A stretch of DNA of 32,127 bases from a virus, in IMG/VR virus record IMGVR_UViG_3300009156_000067, positions 1-32,127 of that record, one strand, 5' to 3'. Positions 6,350-15,500 of the stretch are shown here, in pieces. Position 1 is the stretch's first letter, and the number at the start of each line of letters is the position of its first letter. The notes beneath the pieces are model-generated. The model ran no database searches and was not told the DNA's origin. It saw nothing but the letters and a program-made list of their open reading frames with translations. The position numbers were made by a program, and so were the translations under genes.

Positions 6350-8055
6350 CCGCTCGTCCCCGTGACCGTGACCGTGTTCGTCCCCAGGGGGGTCTCGGCC
6401 GTCGAGACCACCGTGAGCGTGGACGTCCCCGCCCCCGTCACGGTGGGCGGATCGAAGGATTCACTCGTTTTGCTCGAGGCGCCACTGACGGAGAACGTGA
6501 CCGCCCCGGCAAACCCGCCGGAGGGCGTGACCGTCACCAGGTAGCTCGCCGTCTGGCCGGGCTGGATCGTGACCTGGGACGGGTCCACCGACAGGGCGAA
6601 ATCCTGCTGCTCGACACTCCGGCCCTCCACCAGGGTCGTAATGTTGAAGTACGCCGAACAGGTATGTTGGAGGCCGGCACTGGTCCCCGTGACCGTGATC
6701 GTGTTCGTCCCCACCGGGGTGGACGCACTGGTCGCGATCGTGAGGGTGGCCGTCCCCTGGCCCGCGACCATGGGCGGATCGAAGGTTTCGGACGTCCCGG
6801 TGGAGGCGCCGGCCACACTGAAGTTGACCGAATCCATAAACCCGCCGACGGCCGTCACCGTGACGCGATACGTGGCGGTCTCCCCGCTCACGATCGTCTG
6901 GCCCACCGGGGAGATCGCGATCGCGAACTCCGGTAGCAGCGCGGGTTGATCCGTGACCAGGAGCTCCGTGGTGGTGGCGTGCGAGATCGGCCCGGGATCG
7001 GGGCCAGGGTCCGGCCCGGGGTCCGGCCCGGGTTCTGGCTCTGGCGGGACCGGAATCCCTTCCCCGCCGCCCGCGAGCGGGACGCCGGCGGAGCGCCGGC
7101 CGTCCGGATCCGTCACATACACCCAGGCCGCGGCCCCGTCCGCGATCGCCCCCCGGTTGACGGTACAGGTGATCGCGCCGTCCGCCCAGGCCGTGGCCGG
7201 CTGGTATTCGAGCGTGGTACAGCCCTCCCAGGTGGGGGCGTCCCCGAGCTCCACGCGGGCCCAGGTGTCATCCACCACCACGTCCGCATAGTACAGGGGC
7301 ATCGGGCCGCCGGAGTACCCCCAGGAATCCCAGAACCCGATCACATAGGGCCGCTTGTCCTGGTGGCCGCCGCTATCGCTGCTGACGTTCGTCAGGACCG
7401 CCCGATCGTCCAGGATCGGGGTCTGGTCCACCCAGATCCGGAACACGCCGTCCGGGGCGTCCACCGCGGAATTCTCGCCGTACTCCGCCCGGAAGTGATG
7501 CCAGGCGTTCAGGCTAAAGGTCTGGTCCAGCCACGGGACCCCGTGGATGTAATCGTCATCACAGGATCCTTCGTGCTCGTACGCCCGCCGCCAATTCATA
7601 TTGTCGAAGCTATGGAGGACCGCGTCCACGTTCGTGTAGTTCGAGCCGGTGGGGAAAAACCGGACGATCTTGATATTGGCCAGGCCATCGTCCCCGCCGC
7701 CGTGGCCGGTGGTCCCCCAGTGCCAGGTGTCGGGGAGATAGACCCGCCACGACACATACCACCGGGGGGCCGTCCCCGCGTTGTACTGGAAGGAGCACCA
7801 CTGGCCGTCCGATCCGGAACTCTTGCTGTAGTCCGCCTGGGCCGCATGGGTCCGCCGCGGCCGGACCACCGCGGTCTGGTCATAGACCATCTCGCCGCCG
7901 GACGCATTGTTGGTCAGGGCGGAGGACTTCCGGCCGCCCGCGAAGGTCTCCCAGACCAGGGGGGCCGCCGTGGGTTTCGCGCCAAAGCCGGCCCCGGTCA
8001 GGGTCAGGGTTCCCCCCTCCGCCGGGTTTCCGCCGATCGTCTCAATCGTAGGCAT
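6346..8055 (-). CDS. Lectin/lyase-like tail protein with two Ig-like repeats
   Basis: Protein of 569 aa. Residues 3-25 look like an IPT/TIG-type start (GGTLTLTGAGFG). About 35-275 resembles a jelly-roll polysaccharide-lyase or lectin fold (WHHFRAEYG, DGVFRIWVDQ, YYADVVVDDTW). Residues 337-356 are a (DPGP)n linker. Residues 376-459 and 485-569 are two Ig-like repeats of the kind common in secreted and virion proteins (TATYRVTVTAVGGF / TASYLVTVTPSGGF). The chosen ATG at 8055 has GAGGGGG just upstream and overlaps the lipoprotein gene by 14 bp. A longer reading from 8169 would overlap that gene more and lacks domain support. It is probably a virion adhesin; enzymatic activity is not shown. Confidence 0.65.
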   Translation of the reverse strand: MPTIETIGGNPAEGGTLTLTGAGFGAKPTAAPLVWETFAGGRKSSALTNNASGGEMVYDQTAVVRPRRTHAAQADYSKSSGSDGQWCSFQYNAGTAPRWYVSWRVYLPDTWHWGTTGHGGGDDGLANIKIVRFFPTGSNYTNVDAVLHSFDNMNWRRAYEHEGSCDDDYIHGVPWLDQTFSLNAWHHFRAEYGENSAVDAPDGVFRIWVDQTPILDDRAVLTNVSSDSGGHQDKRPYVIGFWDSWGYSGGPMPLYYADVVVDDTWARVELGDAPTWEGCTTLEYQPATAWADGAITCTVNRGAIADGAAAWVYVTDPDGRRSAGVPLAGGGEGIPVPPEPEPGPDPGPDPGPDPGPISHATTTELLVTDQPALLPEFAIAISPVGQTIVSGETATYRVTVTAVGGFMDSVNFSVAGASTGTSETFDPPMVAGQGTATLTIATSASTPVGTNTITVTGTSAGLQHTCSAYFNITTLVEGRSVEQQDFALSVDPSQVTIQPGQTASYLVTVTPSGGFAGAVTFSVSGASSKTSESFDPPTVTGAGTSTLTVVSTAETPLGTNTVTVTGTSG

Positions 8056-8281
8056 GCCGATCCCCCTCGTGTTTCTCGTCGTGCCACCGCTCCGGGGCGC
8101 ACGTATAACCACAAAATCCCTGGGGACAGTCGCGCCCGACCAGGATCCGCACCGGGAACCCGTCCCCACACATCATCGACCGCGGGAGCCGCCGCATCAC
8201 CTCCCGCCTGGCCCCGCCGCCCGTGGCACACCCGCCGAGGAGCGCCAGGAGGACGAGCAGCCCGGCCCCCCGGGGGATCAT
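8042..8281 (-). CDS. Small lipoprotein
   Basis: Protein of 79 aa with a classic lipoprotein signal: basic MIPRG, hydrophobic LLVLLALL, and lipobox LGGC with Cys18. The mature part is short with further cysteines (C38, C51, C56, C61; DCPQGFCGYTCAP) that could form disulfides or bind metal. The ATG overlaps the stop of the previous gene (ATGA), fixing the start. It lies within the tail-fibre gene run. An outer spanin (Rz1-like) or a superinfection-exclusion lipoprotein are possible roles. Neither is demonstrated, and no Rz partner was recognised next to it. Confidence 0.7.
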   Translation of the reverse strand: MIPRGAGLLVLLALLGGCATGGGARREVMRRLPRSMMCGDGFPVRILVGRDCPQGFCGYTCAPERWHDEKHEGDRHAYD

Positions 8282-8616
8282 GGGCCCGTCCGCCCAGCCG
8301 GCGGATCGGGGGCGCCCGTCACGGTCCCCGGGAGGACCCCGTCCGCGGAGAGTTTCTGCAAGATCCGCTTGTGCATGGAGTTGACGGAGAAGTTGGCGGT
8401 ATTCATCCACTTCATCAGATCCGTCGCCTCCTGGCCGAGGTACTGGTGCGCGAAGGGCTCCCCCAGGTTGCTCCGGAGGTGGATCGACACGACGCCCGGT
8501 TCACTCGTCGCCGGCGCCTGCACCCGCGTCCACTCGAGGACGAGCGACGTCACCTTGTAACTCGCCGTGGTCTGCGGCGGCGTCGTCACCGGGTCGGTCA
8601 GTTCGAGTTCTTCCAT
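8278..8616 (-). CDS. Phage protein of unknown function in tail module
   Basis: Protein of 112 aa not assigned to a family. It starts MEELELTDP at an ATG overlapping the preceding stop (TGATG), and ends in a Pro/Gly tail after a helical stretch (MHKRILQKLSADG). The middle has alternating beta-like segments (SYKVTSLVLEWTR, VVSIHLRSNLGE). There is no signal peptide or membrane helix. Its place between a fibre gene and a lipoprotein suggests a minor virion or fibre-assembly role, but this rests on context only. Confidence 0.6.
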   Translation of the reverse strand: MEELELTDPVTTPPQTTASYKVTSLVLEWTRVQAPATSEPGVVSIHLRSNLGEPFAHQYLGQEATDLMKWMNTANFSVNSMHKRILQKLSADGVLPGTVTGAPDPPAGRTGP

Positions 8617-9581
8617 CAGGTGATCTCCCAGGTCATCGTCGTCATAAACCCCGTCGTCGTGCCGGCGGTGAAATTCGTACCGTTCATCTTGAAGAACTGC
8701 ACGGCACTCCCGCCCGTCGGTTGGCACAGCATCTCGGCGAGTACCCCGGCATCAATGCCGTACGCGACCCGCTGATAGATCGGGGTCGTGAACGTGATCG
8801 CCGGCAGGAAGACGTTCAGGCCCGTCACGGTCCCGGCGATCGTGTTTGATCCCGAGAACCACGACACATAGAGCGACCAGTGCACGGTCTTCCCGATCAC
8901 CGTGTAGCGGTTCAGGATGATGGCGCCGGCGCCGACCGTCCACGTCCCGCCCCCGCTCGCAGTGAAGTTGGCGGCACTGAACGGCACCGCCGTCCACGTC
9001 CCGCCCACCGGCGGGACCGTCCAGGCCCCGGTCCCGTCGAGGTACTGGGTGGCGACGTTCGAGAGCTTCCGGAGGAGCCCATGGGTGGACGTGGAGGCGT
9101 TGAGCGTCGAGACGTCCGTGGGGGCCGCGAGCGCGTCCAGCTTGACCGGGTCCGATCCGCCCGCCTGGTGCGTCGTGGCGTGGGGCGCCACCGCCGGTGC
9201 CGGGACCGTGGCAAAGACCCCGTCCGCCCGCAGGTACGTGGTCGTCCCGCCGGGGTACTTCTGCATGAGCCCGTGGGCGGACGTCGAGACGTTGAGCGCC
9301 AGGGTATCCGTCGGGCTCCCGAGCTCGTCCAGCTTGATCGGATCCGATCCGCCCGTCTTATGGGTGGGGGCGTGGGCGGCCGGGGCCCCGCCGCCGGCAC
9401 TCGGCGCCACGGCGACCCAGCCGGTATTCCCGCTGCCGCTTTCCTTGATGTAGAGGCTCGTCCCCGTGCCGCCGTCTTCGCGCAGATAGACACTGCCGAC
9501 CGGGCCGGCATGCACGCCCTCGGGCGCGCCGGCGCCGGTCACCAGCCAGCTTTTATTCAGGACGAGCACATTGGTCGGCAT
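8616..9581 (-). CDS. Tail fibre-like protein with duplicated segment
   Basis: Protein of 321 aa. Two similar segments of about 55 residues, roughly 70-125 and 132-188, share H-x3-H-x-(T/A)GGSDP, (I/V)KLD, LN(V/A)STS and HGL(M/L), then a conserved A-D-G or D-G-T-G-A turn. The H-x3-H/GG-D pattern recurs in phage fibre and minor structural proteins. The C-terminal 190-321 is beta-rich with aromatic residues and resembles a receptor-binding tip. It overlaps the downstream gene by one base and directly follows the 417-aa gene. The segment has far fewer CTCGAG sites than its neighbours. A fibre role is likely; the receptor is unknown. Confidence 0.65.
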   Translation of the reverse strand: MPTNVLVLNKSWLVTGAGAPEGVHAGPVGSVYLREDGGTGTSLYIKESGSGNTGWVAVAPSAGGGAPAAHAPTHKTGGSDPIKLDELGSPTDTLALNVSTSAHGLMQKYPGGTTTYLRADGVFATVPAPAVAPHATTHQAGGSDPVKLDALAAPTDVSTLNASTSTHGLLRKLSNVATQYLDGTGAWTVPPVGGTWTAVPFSAANFTASGGGTWTVGAGAIILNRYTVIGKTVHWSLYVSWFSGSNTIAGTVTGLNVFLPAITFTTPIYQRVAYGIDAGVLAEMLCQPTGGSAVQFFKMNGTNFTAGTTTGFMTTMTWEIT

Positions 9582-10835
9582 CTATCCGATCTCCAGCCGG
9601 ATCGTGCAGAAGGTCGCATAGGTCGCGGCACCCGCGCCCGCGACGATGGCCTCGGCCTTGTACGTCTGACCACTGACGACGGTCACCGCAATCGTCTGAT
9701 GTTGATTCGTGCCGCTATAGTCCGCCGCGCTGGCCGTACAGGCACTACCGGTCCCGGCGACCACCGCGGTCGAGGCATTCACGAGGCGCGGCGTCACACT
9801 CGCCGTCGCATCGAGGCTCCGGCAATCGGCGACGATGCGCGCCGTCGAGACGTTCATCACCGGCACGGTGAAGGCGGGCTCAGCGTTGACCAGATCGTAG
9901 GTCGCCGCGGCGAGCGGGAGACTGGCGGCCCGGCTGCCGCCGAGACTCACGGCGACCCACGTCGGGCCGATGTCACCGACCTCGAGCGGGCCAGCCGTCA
10001 CCTGCCCGTCTGCATCAATCGAGAGGATCGGATCGCCAGGCGTGCGCGCGGCCAGGAGGCCGAGGGCGAGACAGGAATCCACCGGGAAGGCGAGGTCACC
10101 GGGGTCGCCATCCTCCGGCGTGCCGATGGCGACCCGATCGGGGAAGTAACCCCGATCGGTCCGCGTCGTCGTCAGAAAGACACACGGTTCCGGCTCCGGA
10201 TCGGCACCTTCGAGGATGGTGGCGGAAAAGTCGAAGTGCCCGCGGACGTTCGAGGTGGACCCGCCGACTGTCGCATCGGAAAAGCCGCCGCCCGCAGGCG
10301 CGCCGATGTTGATGGTCGCACTCGGACTGAAGCCGCTATAGGTATTGCGCCAGCAGCCGCCCTGCTCGATGACCAGCCGATCGCCGGAGATCACATTGAC
10401 CGAGGTCAGCGACTGCGTACTCTGGAGCGCAATGTTGGCGGCGGCGCCGGAGGGAAAGTAGTTTGACCCCGAGGCGTCGCGGTAGTCGGTAAGCAGTGTC
10501 CCGCGCACGCTGTCCGAGTCGCCGACCGTCACATAAATGTGGAGATGCCAGTTCGTGAGCTGGTCCGGCCAGGTCGCGGCGGTTTGGAACACGAGGTTCA
10601 CGGTCCCGGCAATCGTCTGGGTCGAGAGCGGCACCGACACACTCCGCACGAGGCCGACGTCGTAATCGGCGGTCGCCACGTTCTCGACGCCGCTGATGCC
10701 GAGAAAGCTGTCGCTGACCACCGGCGCCTGGACCAGCGCTTTGGAGACGAAGGCGGTCGTATCGTCCCAGGCGCCTTTAAAGGTGGCCGGGCTATAGGGT
10801 GCGGCGGCGTTCTGCACGTAGTAGGTCGTCGCCAC
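9582..10835 (-). CDS. Tail-tip or minor structural protein
   Basis: Protein of 417 aa with a GTG start 2 bp after the hub gene stop. It is Thr/Ser/Ala-rich and beta-rich throughout, with no enzyme motif recognised. The N-terminal half (MATTYYVQNAAAP, ATFKGAWDDT) looks like a phage tail or capsid-decoration beta domain. About 215-300 is more mixed. The C-terminus (TVVSGQTYKAEAIV) resembles a carbohydrate-binding-type beta sandwich. Position between hub and fibre genes supports a distal tail role. The gene has only one CTCGAG and more varied codons than its neighbours, consistent with a separate origin for this fibre block. Confidence 0.55.
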   Translation of the reverse strand: MATTYYVQNAAAPYSPATFKGAWDDTTAFVSKALVQAPVVSDSFLGISGVENVATADYDVGLVRSVSVPLSTQTIAGTVNLVFQTAATWPDQLTNWHLHIYVTVGDSDSVRGTLLTDYRDASGSNYFPSGAAANIALQSTQSLTSVNVISGDRLVIEQGGCWRNTYSGFSPSATINIGAPAGGGFSDATVGGSTSNVRGHFDFSATILEGADPEPEPCVFLTTTRTDRGYFPDRVAIGTPEDGDPGDLAFPVDSCLALGLLAARTPGDPILSIDADGQVTAGPLEVGDIGPTWVAVSLGGSRAASLPLAAATYDLVNAEPAFTVPVMNVSTARIVADCRSLDATASVTPRLVNASTAVVAGTGSACTASAADYSGTNQHQTIAVTVVSGQTYKAEAIVAGAGAATYATFCTIRLEIG

Positions 10836-10837
10836 CG

Positions 10838-12595
10838 TCAGGGCTCCGGCACCGCGGGCGCGAGCGTCCCCGCCGGGTAGGCATAGGCGCCAGCGACCCA
10901 GGCCTCACCATCGGCATCGCTGATCTGCATCTCCATCCGGTAGTACTCCGCCGTCCCGGCCAGGAGGGTGATCTGAAACTCCTGGAACGCTTCCACGGTG
11001 TTCCAATCCGTGGCGTTCGTCGCGGTCCCGATCCCCACCTCCGCCGCCGCCTCGTATCCAGGGAAGGTCCCCTCAATCTCCACCACCCGCACGTTGACCG
11101 TGTAACTACTGTCGAGGACCCACGATTGACACCGCACCATCCAGATCGGCGACAGCGCCGGATCCAGAATCACGTCATTGAACTGCACGATCGGGGTCCA
11201 TTCCGTGCAACCGCTGACCGTCACGGTCCGGGACCCGCCCAGGAACATTGGCGCCACTCCGGTCCCGGGCGTCCCGCCGCCCCCGCCGCCGTCCCCACCC
11301 CCGCCGCCCGTGATAATCCCCACCCCGGCGGTCCCGCCGGTCCCGGCAGACTTCCGCCAGAAATCAATCCAGTTGCTCCGGCTCTTGTTCGCCGCGATCG
11401 CGTCCAGATCGAAGCGCCACCACGGATCGGTCCCCTCCGCCGCCGTCCCCGCGTGCACCAGGCGGACGGAGGTCAGGAGGATCGGCAGGAGATAGATCCC
11501 ATACTGGGGGAGCGTGATCAGGGTGGCTTGGCCGGCCATCAGGCCCGGCCGCCGGGTGGTCACCCGGAACAGGAGCGGAAAGGTACTCCGCCGCTCGAGC
11601 TCCGCCGTGGCGATCGTCTGGGCCACGTCCGGATCCGTGACGTTCGGGGCGTCCACGATCACGGCCCGTTCATACGCCGCCGGGACCGACGCCACCGCGT
11701 AGGACGGCCAGGCCACCTCGAACGTCATCGTGAGGGTATGGGTGGCATCGAGGACCGGGTCCGTGGGGTCCTGGAGGAGCTCACTGGCCGCATAGTCCCA
11801 GACCCAGCCGGTCCCCGGCGCGGGGAACACCGGGAGCGGGATCCCGTCCACCGTGACCACGTTCGGGCCCACCTTGATCGAGGTATAGGGCGGATCGTAG
11901 GTGCGCGTGCCGTTCCCCGGGGTGGTCCAGGTGAGACTGGTGGGGCTCCCCTCGCCGCCGCCGAACCGGACCCAGAGGACGGAGGCCGATCCCGCCCGGT
12001 CCCGTTCCATGGTGGCGGCCATCAGATCGTCCGGCTCGAGCTCCCAGGCCCCCGGGATCGCCCCCCAGGGATAAGCGCCGAGGACCTGGGCCGGGCTGAT
12101 CTTCCAGGTCCAGCCGCCGGCGGCCGCGGTCAGGTTGTTTAAGGCCGTGGTGTAGGTCTGGAAGGGATACGCCTGGGCCGGGAACGTGGGCCCGTCCGCC
12201 TGGGCCGGATCGAGCGTGAATCCGTAGCTCGACAGCCGGGTCAGCATCCACTCGAGGACGTCCTTGAGGGTCCCGGCCGGGCTGATATCGTTGATCAGGA
12301 CCCCGTCCGCCACCTCGAGCCAATCGGCACAGGTGACCTGGTAGACCATGGTTTCCCGATCACCCCAATCCTCCGCATCGACCCGGGTCACGATCCCGCC
12401 AAACACCAGAACGTCGTCGATCGTGACCTCGACAATTTCCTCCACGGAGGGGACGTGCGGGGGATTGATCAGGCCGAAGGAGCAGACCGCCCGGGCCGTG
12501 AGGACGTCCTCCACCCGGAGGGTTTCGCGGCGGAGGCCCACGCCGGGGACGTCCCCGATCATTTCGTGGCCGGCCACCGTGACGGAGACCGCCAC
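10838..12595 (-). CDS. Baseplate hub / tail-associated protein
   Basis: Protein of 585 aa with a GTG start 3 bp after the tape measure gene. The N-terminal 60-300 matches the pattern of phage hub proteins: V-F-G-G-I-V followed by a D-W segment (LVFGGIVTRVDAEDWG, YQVTCADW), a short helical block (LKDVLEWML) and several beta domains. A Gly-rich linker sits at about 437-452, followed by a C-terminal beta sandwich that may contact fibres. The order tape measure, hub, fibres is the standard siphovirus order. An alternative ATG start exists at codon 12. Exact family (gpJ-, Tal- or late-control-D-like) cannot be fixed by eye. Confidence 0.7.
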   Translation of the reverse strand: MAVSVTVAGHEMIGDVPGVGLRRETLRVEDVLTARAVCSFGLINPPHVPSVEEIVEVTIDDVLVFGGIVTRVDAEDWGDRETMVYQVTCADWLEVADGVLINDISPAGTLKDVLEWMLTRLSSYGFTLDPAQADGPTFPAQAYPFQTYTTALNNLTAAAGGWTWKISPAQVLGAYPWGAIPGAWELEPDDLMAATMERDRAGSASVLWVRFGGGEGSPTSLTWTTPGNGTRTYDPPYTSIKVGPNVVTVDGIPLPVFPAPGTGWVWDYAASELLQDPTDPVLDATHTLTMTFEVAWPSYAVASVPAAYERAVIVDAPNVTDPDVAQTIATAELERRSTFPLLFRVTTRRPGLMAGQATLITLPQYGIYLLPILLTSVRLVHAGTAAEGTDPWWRFDLDAIAANKSRSNWIDFWRKSAGTGGTAGVGIITGGGGGDGGGGGGTPGTGVAPMFLGGSRTVTVSGCTEWTPIVQFNDVILDPALSPIWMVRCQSWVLDSSYTVNVRVVEIEGTFPGYEAAAEVGIGTATNATDWNTVEAFQEFQITLLAGTAEYYRMEMQISDADGEAWVAGAYAYPAGTLAPAVPEP

Positions 12596-12598
12596 GAT

Positions 12599-15500
12599 CT
12601 ACGCCCCGATCCCGTAGGGGGCCATCACCCGGGGGATATGGCGGGCCGTGGAGCGGGCCAGGACCTCCCCGTCTACCACCACGGAGGCATTGACGGAGAG
12701 CGCGGACCCCTGGACGTCCGCCGAGAACGTGGGGAGCTCCGGGAAGTCATCGATATTGAAGGTCACCGGGATCTCGATTGTGGGCGTTTTAATGTTGTCC
12801 AGCGCGGTCTGGACGCCCTTGGCGCCGGTTTCCGCCCCGGCCACCATGTCCTTGGTGAGGACGTCGATCAGTTGGCCGATCCGGTCCACCAACTCCTGGA
12901 TCGCGCGCACCTGTTTATCGCCACTATCGCGGAACTGATCCCCGACGATCCCGGCGGCCTCCCCCTCGTCCAGGAGCTTCTGGGTAGCCTCGTCCACCGC
13001 GTACCCGTGATCCTTGGTGAGCTCCCAGACCCGTTGGAGCGGTTTCTGGATGAGGGCCAGCCCGGCCGCTCCGCCCTTGCCCATACTGACGAGCTCATTC
13101 CAGGTATTCGTCACCTCGCCGGCGAGGCCCGTAAACATCTCCTGGGTCAGGGCGCCGGTATTGGAGAGCCCGACCAGGAGATCGCCGAGGCCCCCGATCG
13201 CCTCGAACAGCGGGCCCGACACGGCATCGGACGCAAAGGCCGCCATGGTGGAGAGCTGGCCAAAGGCGGCCGACCCCGTGAAGCCCGTGACGGCGAGCTG
13301 CTGGGTGAGCGCCGCGATCGAGGGTTGGAGGGCCTGGAGGGCCTGGCCGGCGGACGCCCCCTGGCGCTGGAGATCCGCGAAGATCGCCCCGATCGCCGCC
13401 GTCGCCGCCGTCGCCCCGGCCTGACTCTTGAGGGCGGTCCGGCCAAACAATTCCATCGACAGCCGGGCCCGCTCCGCCGGATCCGCGATCCCGGCCAGGG
13501 CCGCCTGGAGTTTGTCGAACGCCTGCTCTGGCGTCAGGTCCTTTAATTTGTCGAAGGACAGGCCCAGCGTTTCCACGGCCGCCTTGGTCGATTTGCCCCC
13601 TTGGTCCAGGACCGTCCGCAAGTGGGCCAGGGCGTTCCCACTGGACGATACGAACGCCTGCAGCCCCTTCGCGGCGTTGTCGGTTTGCTCCTGGAAGAAT
13701 TTGAACGCCACGGCCACCTGCTGGGGTTGCAGGGACGTCCCGATCTTCGTCAATTCGTCTCTGAGCTCTGGCGTCAGGAGGGCCCCCCGCGCCGTCAGCG
13801 TGTCCAGGGCGGCCCCGAGCTTGTGGGTCTGGCGTTCCGCCTCCGCCATCGCGTCCGCGTACGCCACGGCGGCCGCTTTGGCACTCCCGATCTGGTTGGC
13901 CTGCAGGAGGCTGTCGAGGGCCTGGAGGGCCGCCGTATTCCCCTCCGCCGCGTCCCGCATCGTCTCGAGGCCACCGCCGGCCAAGAGGATCTGTTGGCGG
14001 AACTCGCCGGCCTGCTTCGCGGTCCCTTGCAGGAACTCGCCGAGCGCTTGCCCGAACCCCGACAGGAACAGGCTCACGAGCGGGCCGGCGAAGCTCCCGA
14101 CGATCCCGCCCACCGTCTTCCCGACGGCGCCCCCAATCCCTTCGGCGATCTGGGTGGACAGGACCTTCCCGATCTGCTGCCCGAGGGTCTGGCCGAGCCC
14201 GGCCCCAATCGTCCGCCCCACGTCCGCCGCGCTCGCCCCCTCCAACGCGTCGATCAGCCCCCGGCCGATCGTCTCGCCGATCTCCCGGCCGAGGTGTTCA
14301 AACGCTTCCAGCCGGACGAGGCGGGCCGCCCGGTCCAGTTCTTCCTGGACGGGGGCCGCGATATTCGGGGCCGCCCGGCCGCCAAAGAGCGCGTCCCACG
14401 GGAGTTGTTGGATCCCGACGATAAAGCCCCGGACCGCCTCCCCGGACGCCTGGAGCGCCGGCATCAGGGTGGCCGTGAGGTTCTGGGCGGAGAGGATGAT
14501 CTGGTTATTCCACTTAATCCATTCCGGGCTGACCTCCTCGCCGAGCCGCCGGGCGTTGTCGATCGCGGTCTGGAGGACCTGTTGAAATTCGCGGAGCTTG
14601 CTGGGATCGATCGAGAGCCCCTGCCGCTCGATTGCCTCGAGGACCTGGAGGAGCTCGTTGGCCTTTTGGCGGGCCCCCCGCCCGGTGGCCGCGTCGAGCG
14701 CTTTCTGGAACGCCTCAAAGGCGGTCGTGGCCTTTTTGAGGGCCTCGTCCGTCTCGTCGCCGAACTCCCCGATCGCCTTGCGGGCTTTCTTGGTGTTCCG
14801 CTCGAGATCGGCCATGGTCACGCCGGCCACCACGCCGAGCTCCGGGAAATCCTTGAACTCGAAGAGGGCGTCTTGGACTTCCCGGCTGAGCTCCCGGGCC
14901 GGGCCGGCAGTGGCCGACAGGGCCGCGGCCATGTCGTTGAGCCCCTCGATGACCGGCCCCATGCCCAGGGCCATCTCATGGTGCGCCTGTTGCGCGATCA
15001 CGAGCTCATCGGCCAGGGCCTTCCACTCCGCGGCCGCCGCCGCCGCCGCCTCCCGCTGGGTCTCGCTTTTCGCCTCGAGCGCGATCCCGCGGTTCGACAT
15101 TTCCATGGCCCGCGCAATCGCGATCGCGACGAACTCCATGGTCGAGGCCACGCCCGCCCAGCTCTGCACCACGAACCCCGCCGCCCGCACGGCGATCGCG
15201 GCCAGTTCAACAAAGGCCCGCGCCAGTTCCCGGGCTAATTCCTGTTGTTCGACCCCCACGGCCTCAGCGATCGCCGCCTTGAGATCGCGGGCGGCCAGCA
15301 CCAGATCGCGGTCTGTGAACGCCCGCCCCAGCTCGTTGATGAACGTCCCGGCCAACTCCGTGGTCGTGGTGATCAGATCGTTCAGGAGCGGGAGCATGGG
15401 GGCGAGGGCCTCCGCAATGAACGCCCGCCCCTGGAGTTTGAGAATGTCGAACTGATCGGCGAGCTTGGCCGCCGCCGCGATCGTTTCGGTCGAGATCACG

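Noticed and set aside
3620-6544. A 974-codon open frame on the plus strand opposite the 951-aa tail protein
   Set aside because: Very GC-rich DNA keeps antisense frames open. The product is low-complexity Arg/Pro/Gly without domains, and the minus frame has clear ones.
8055-8169. Longer N-terminus for the lectin/lyase-like protein
   Set aside because: It would overlap the lipoprotein gene by over 100 bp in another frame. The ATG at 8055 has its own Shine-Dalgarno and begins the domain.
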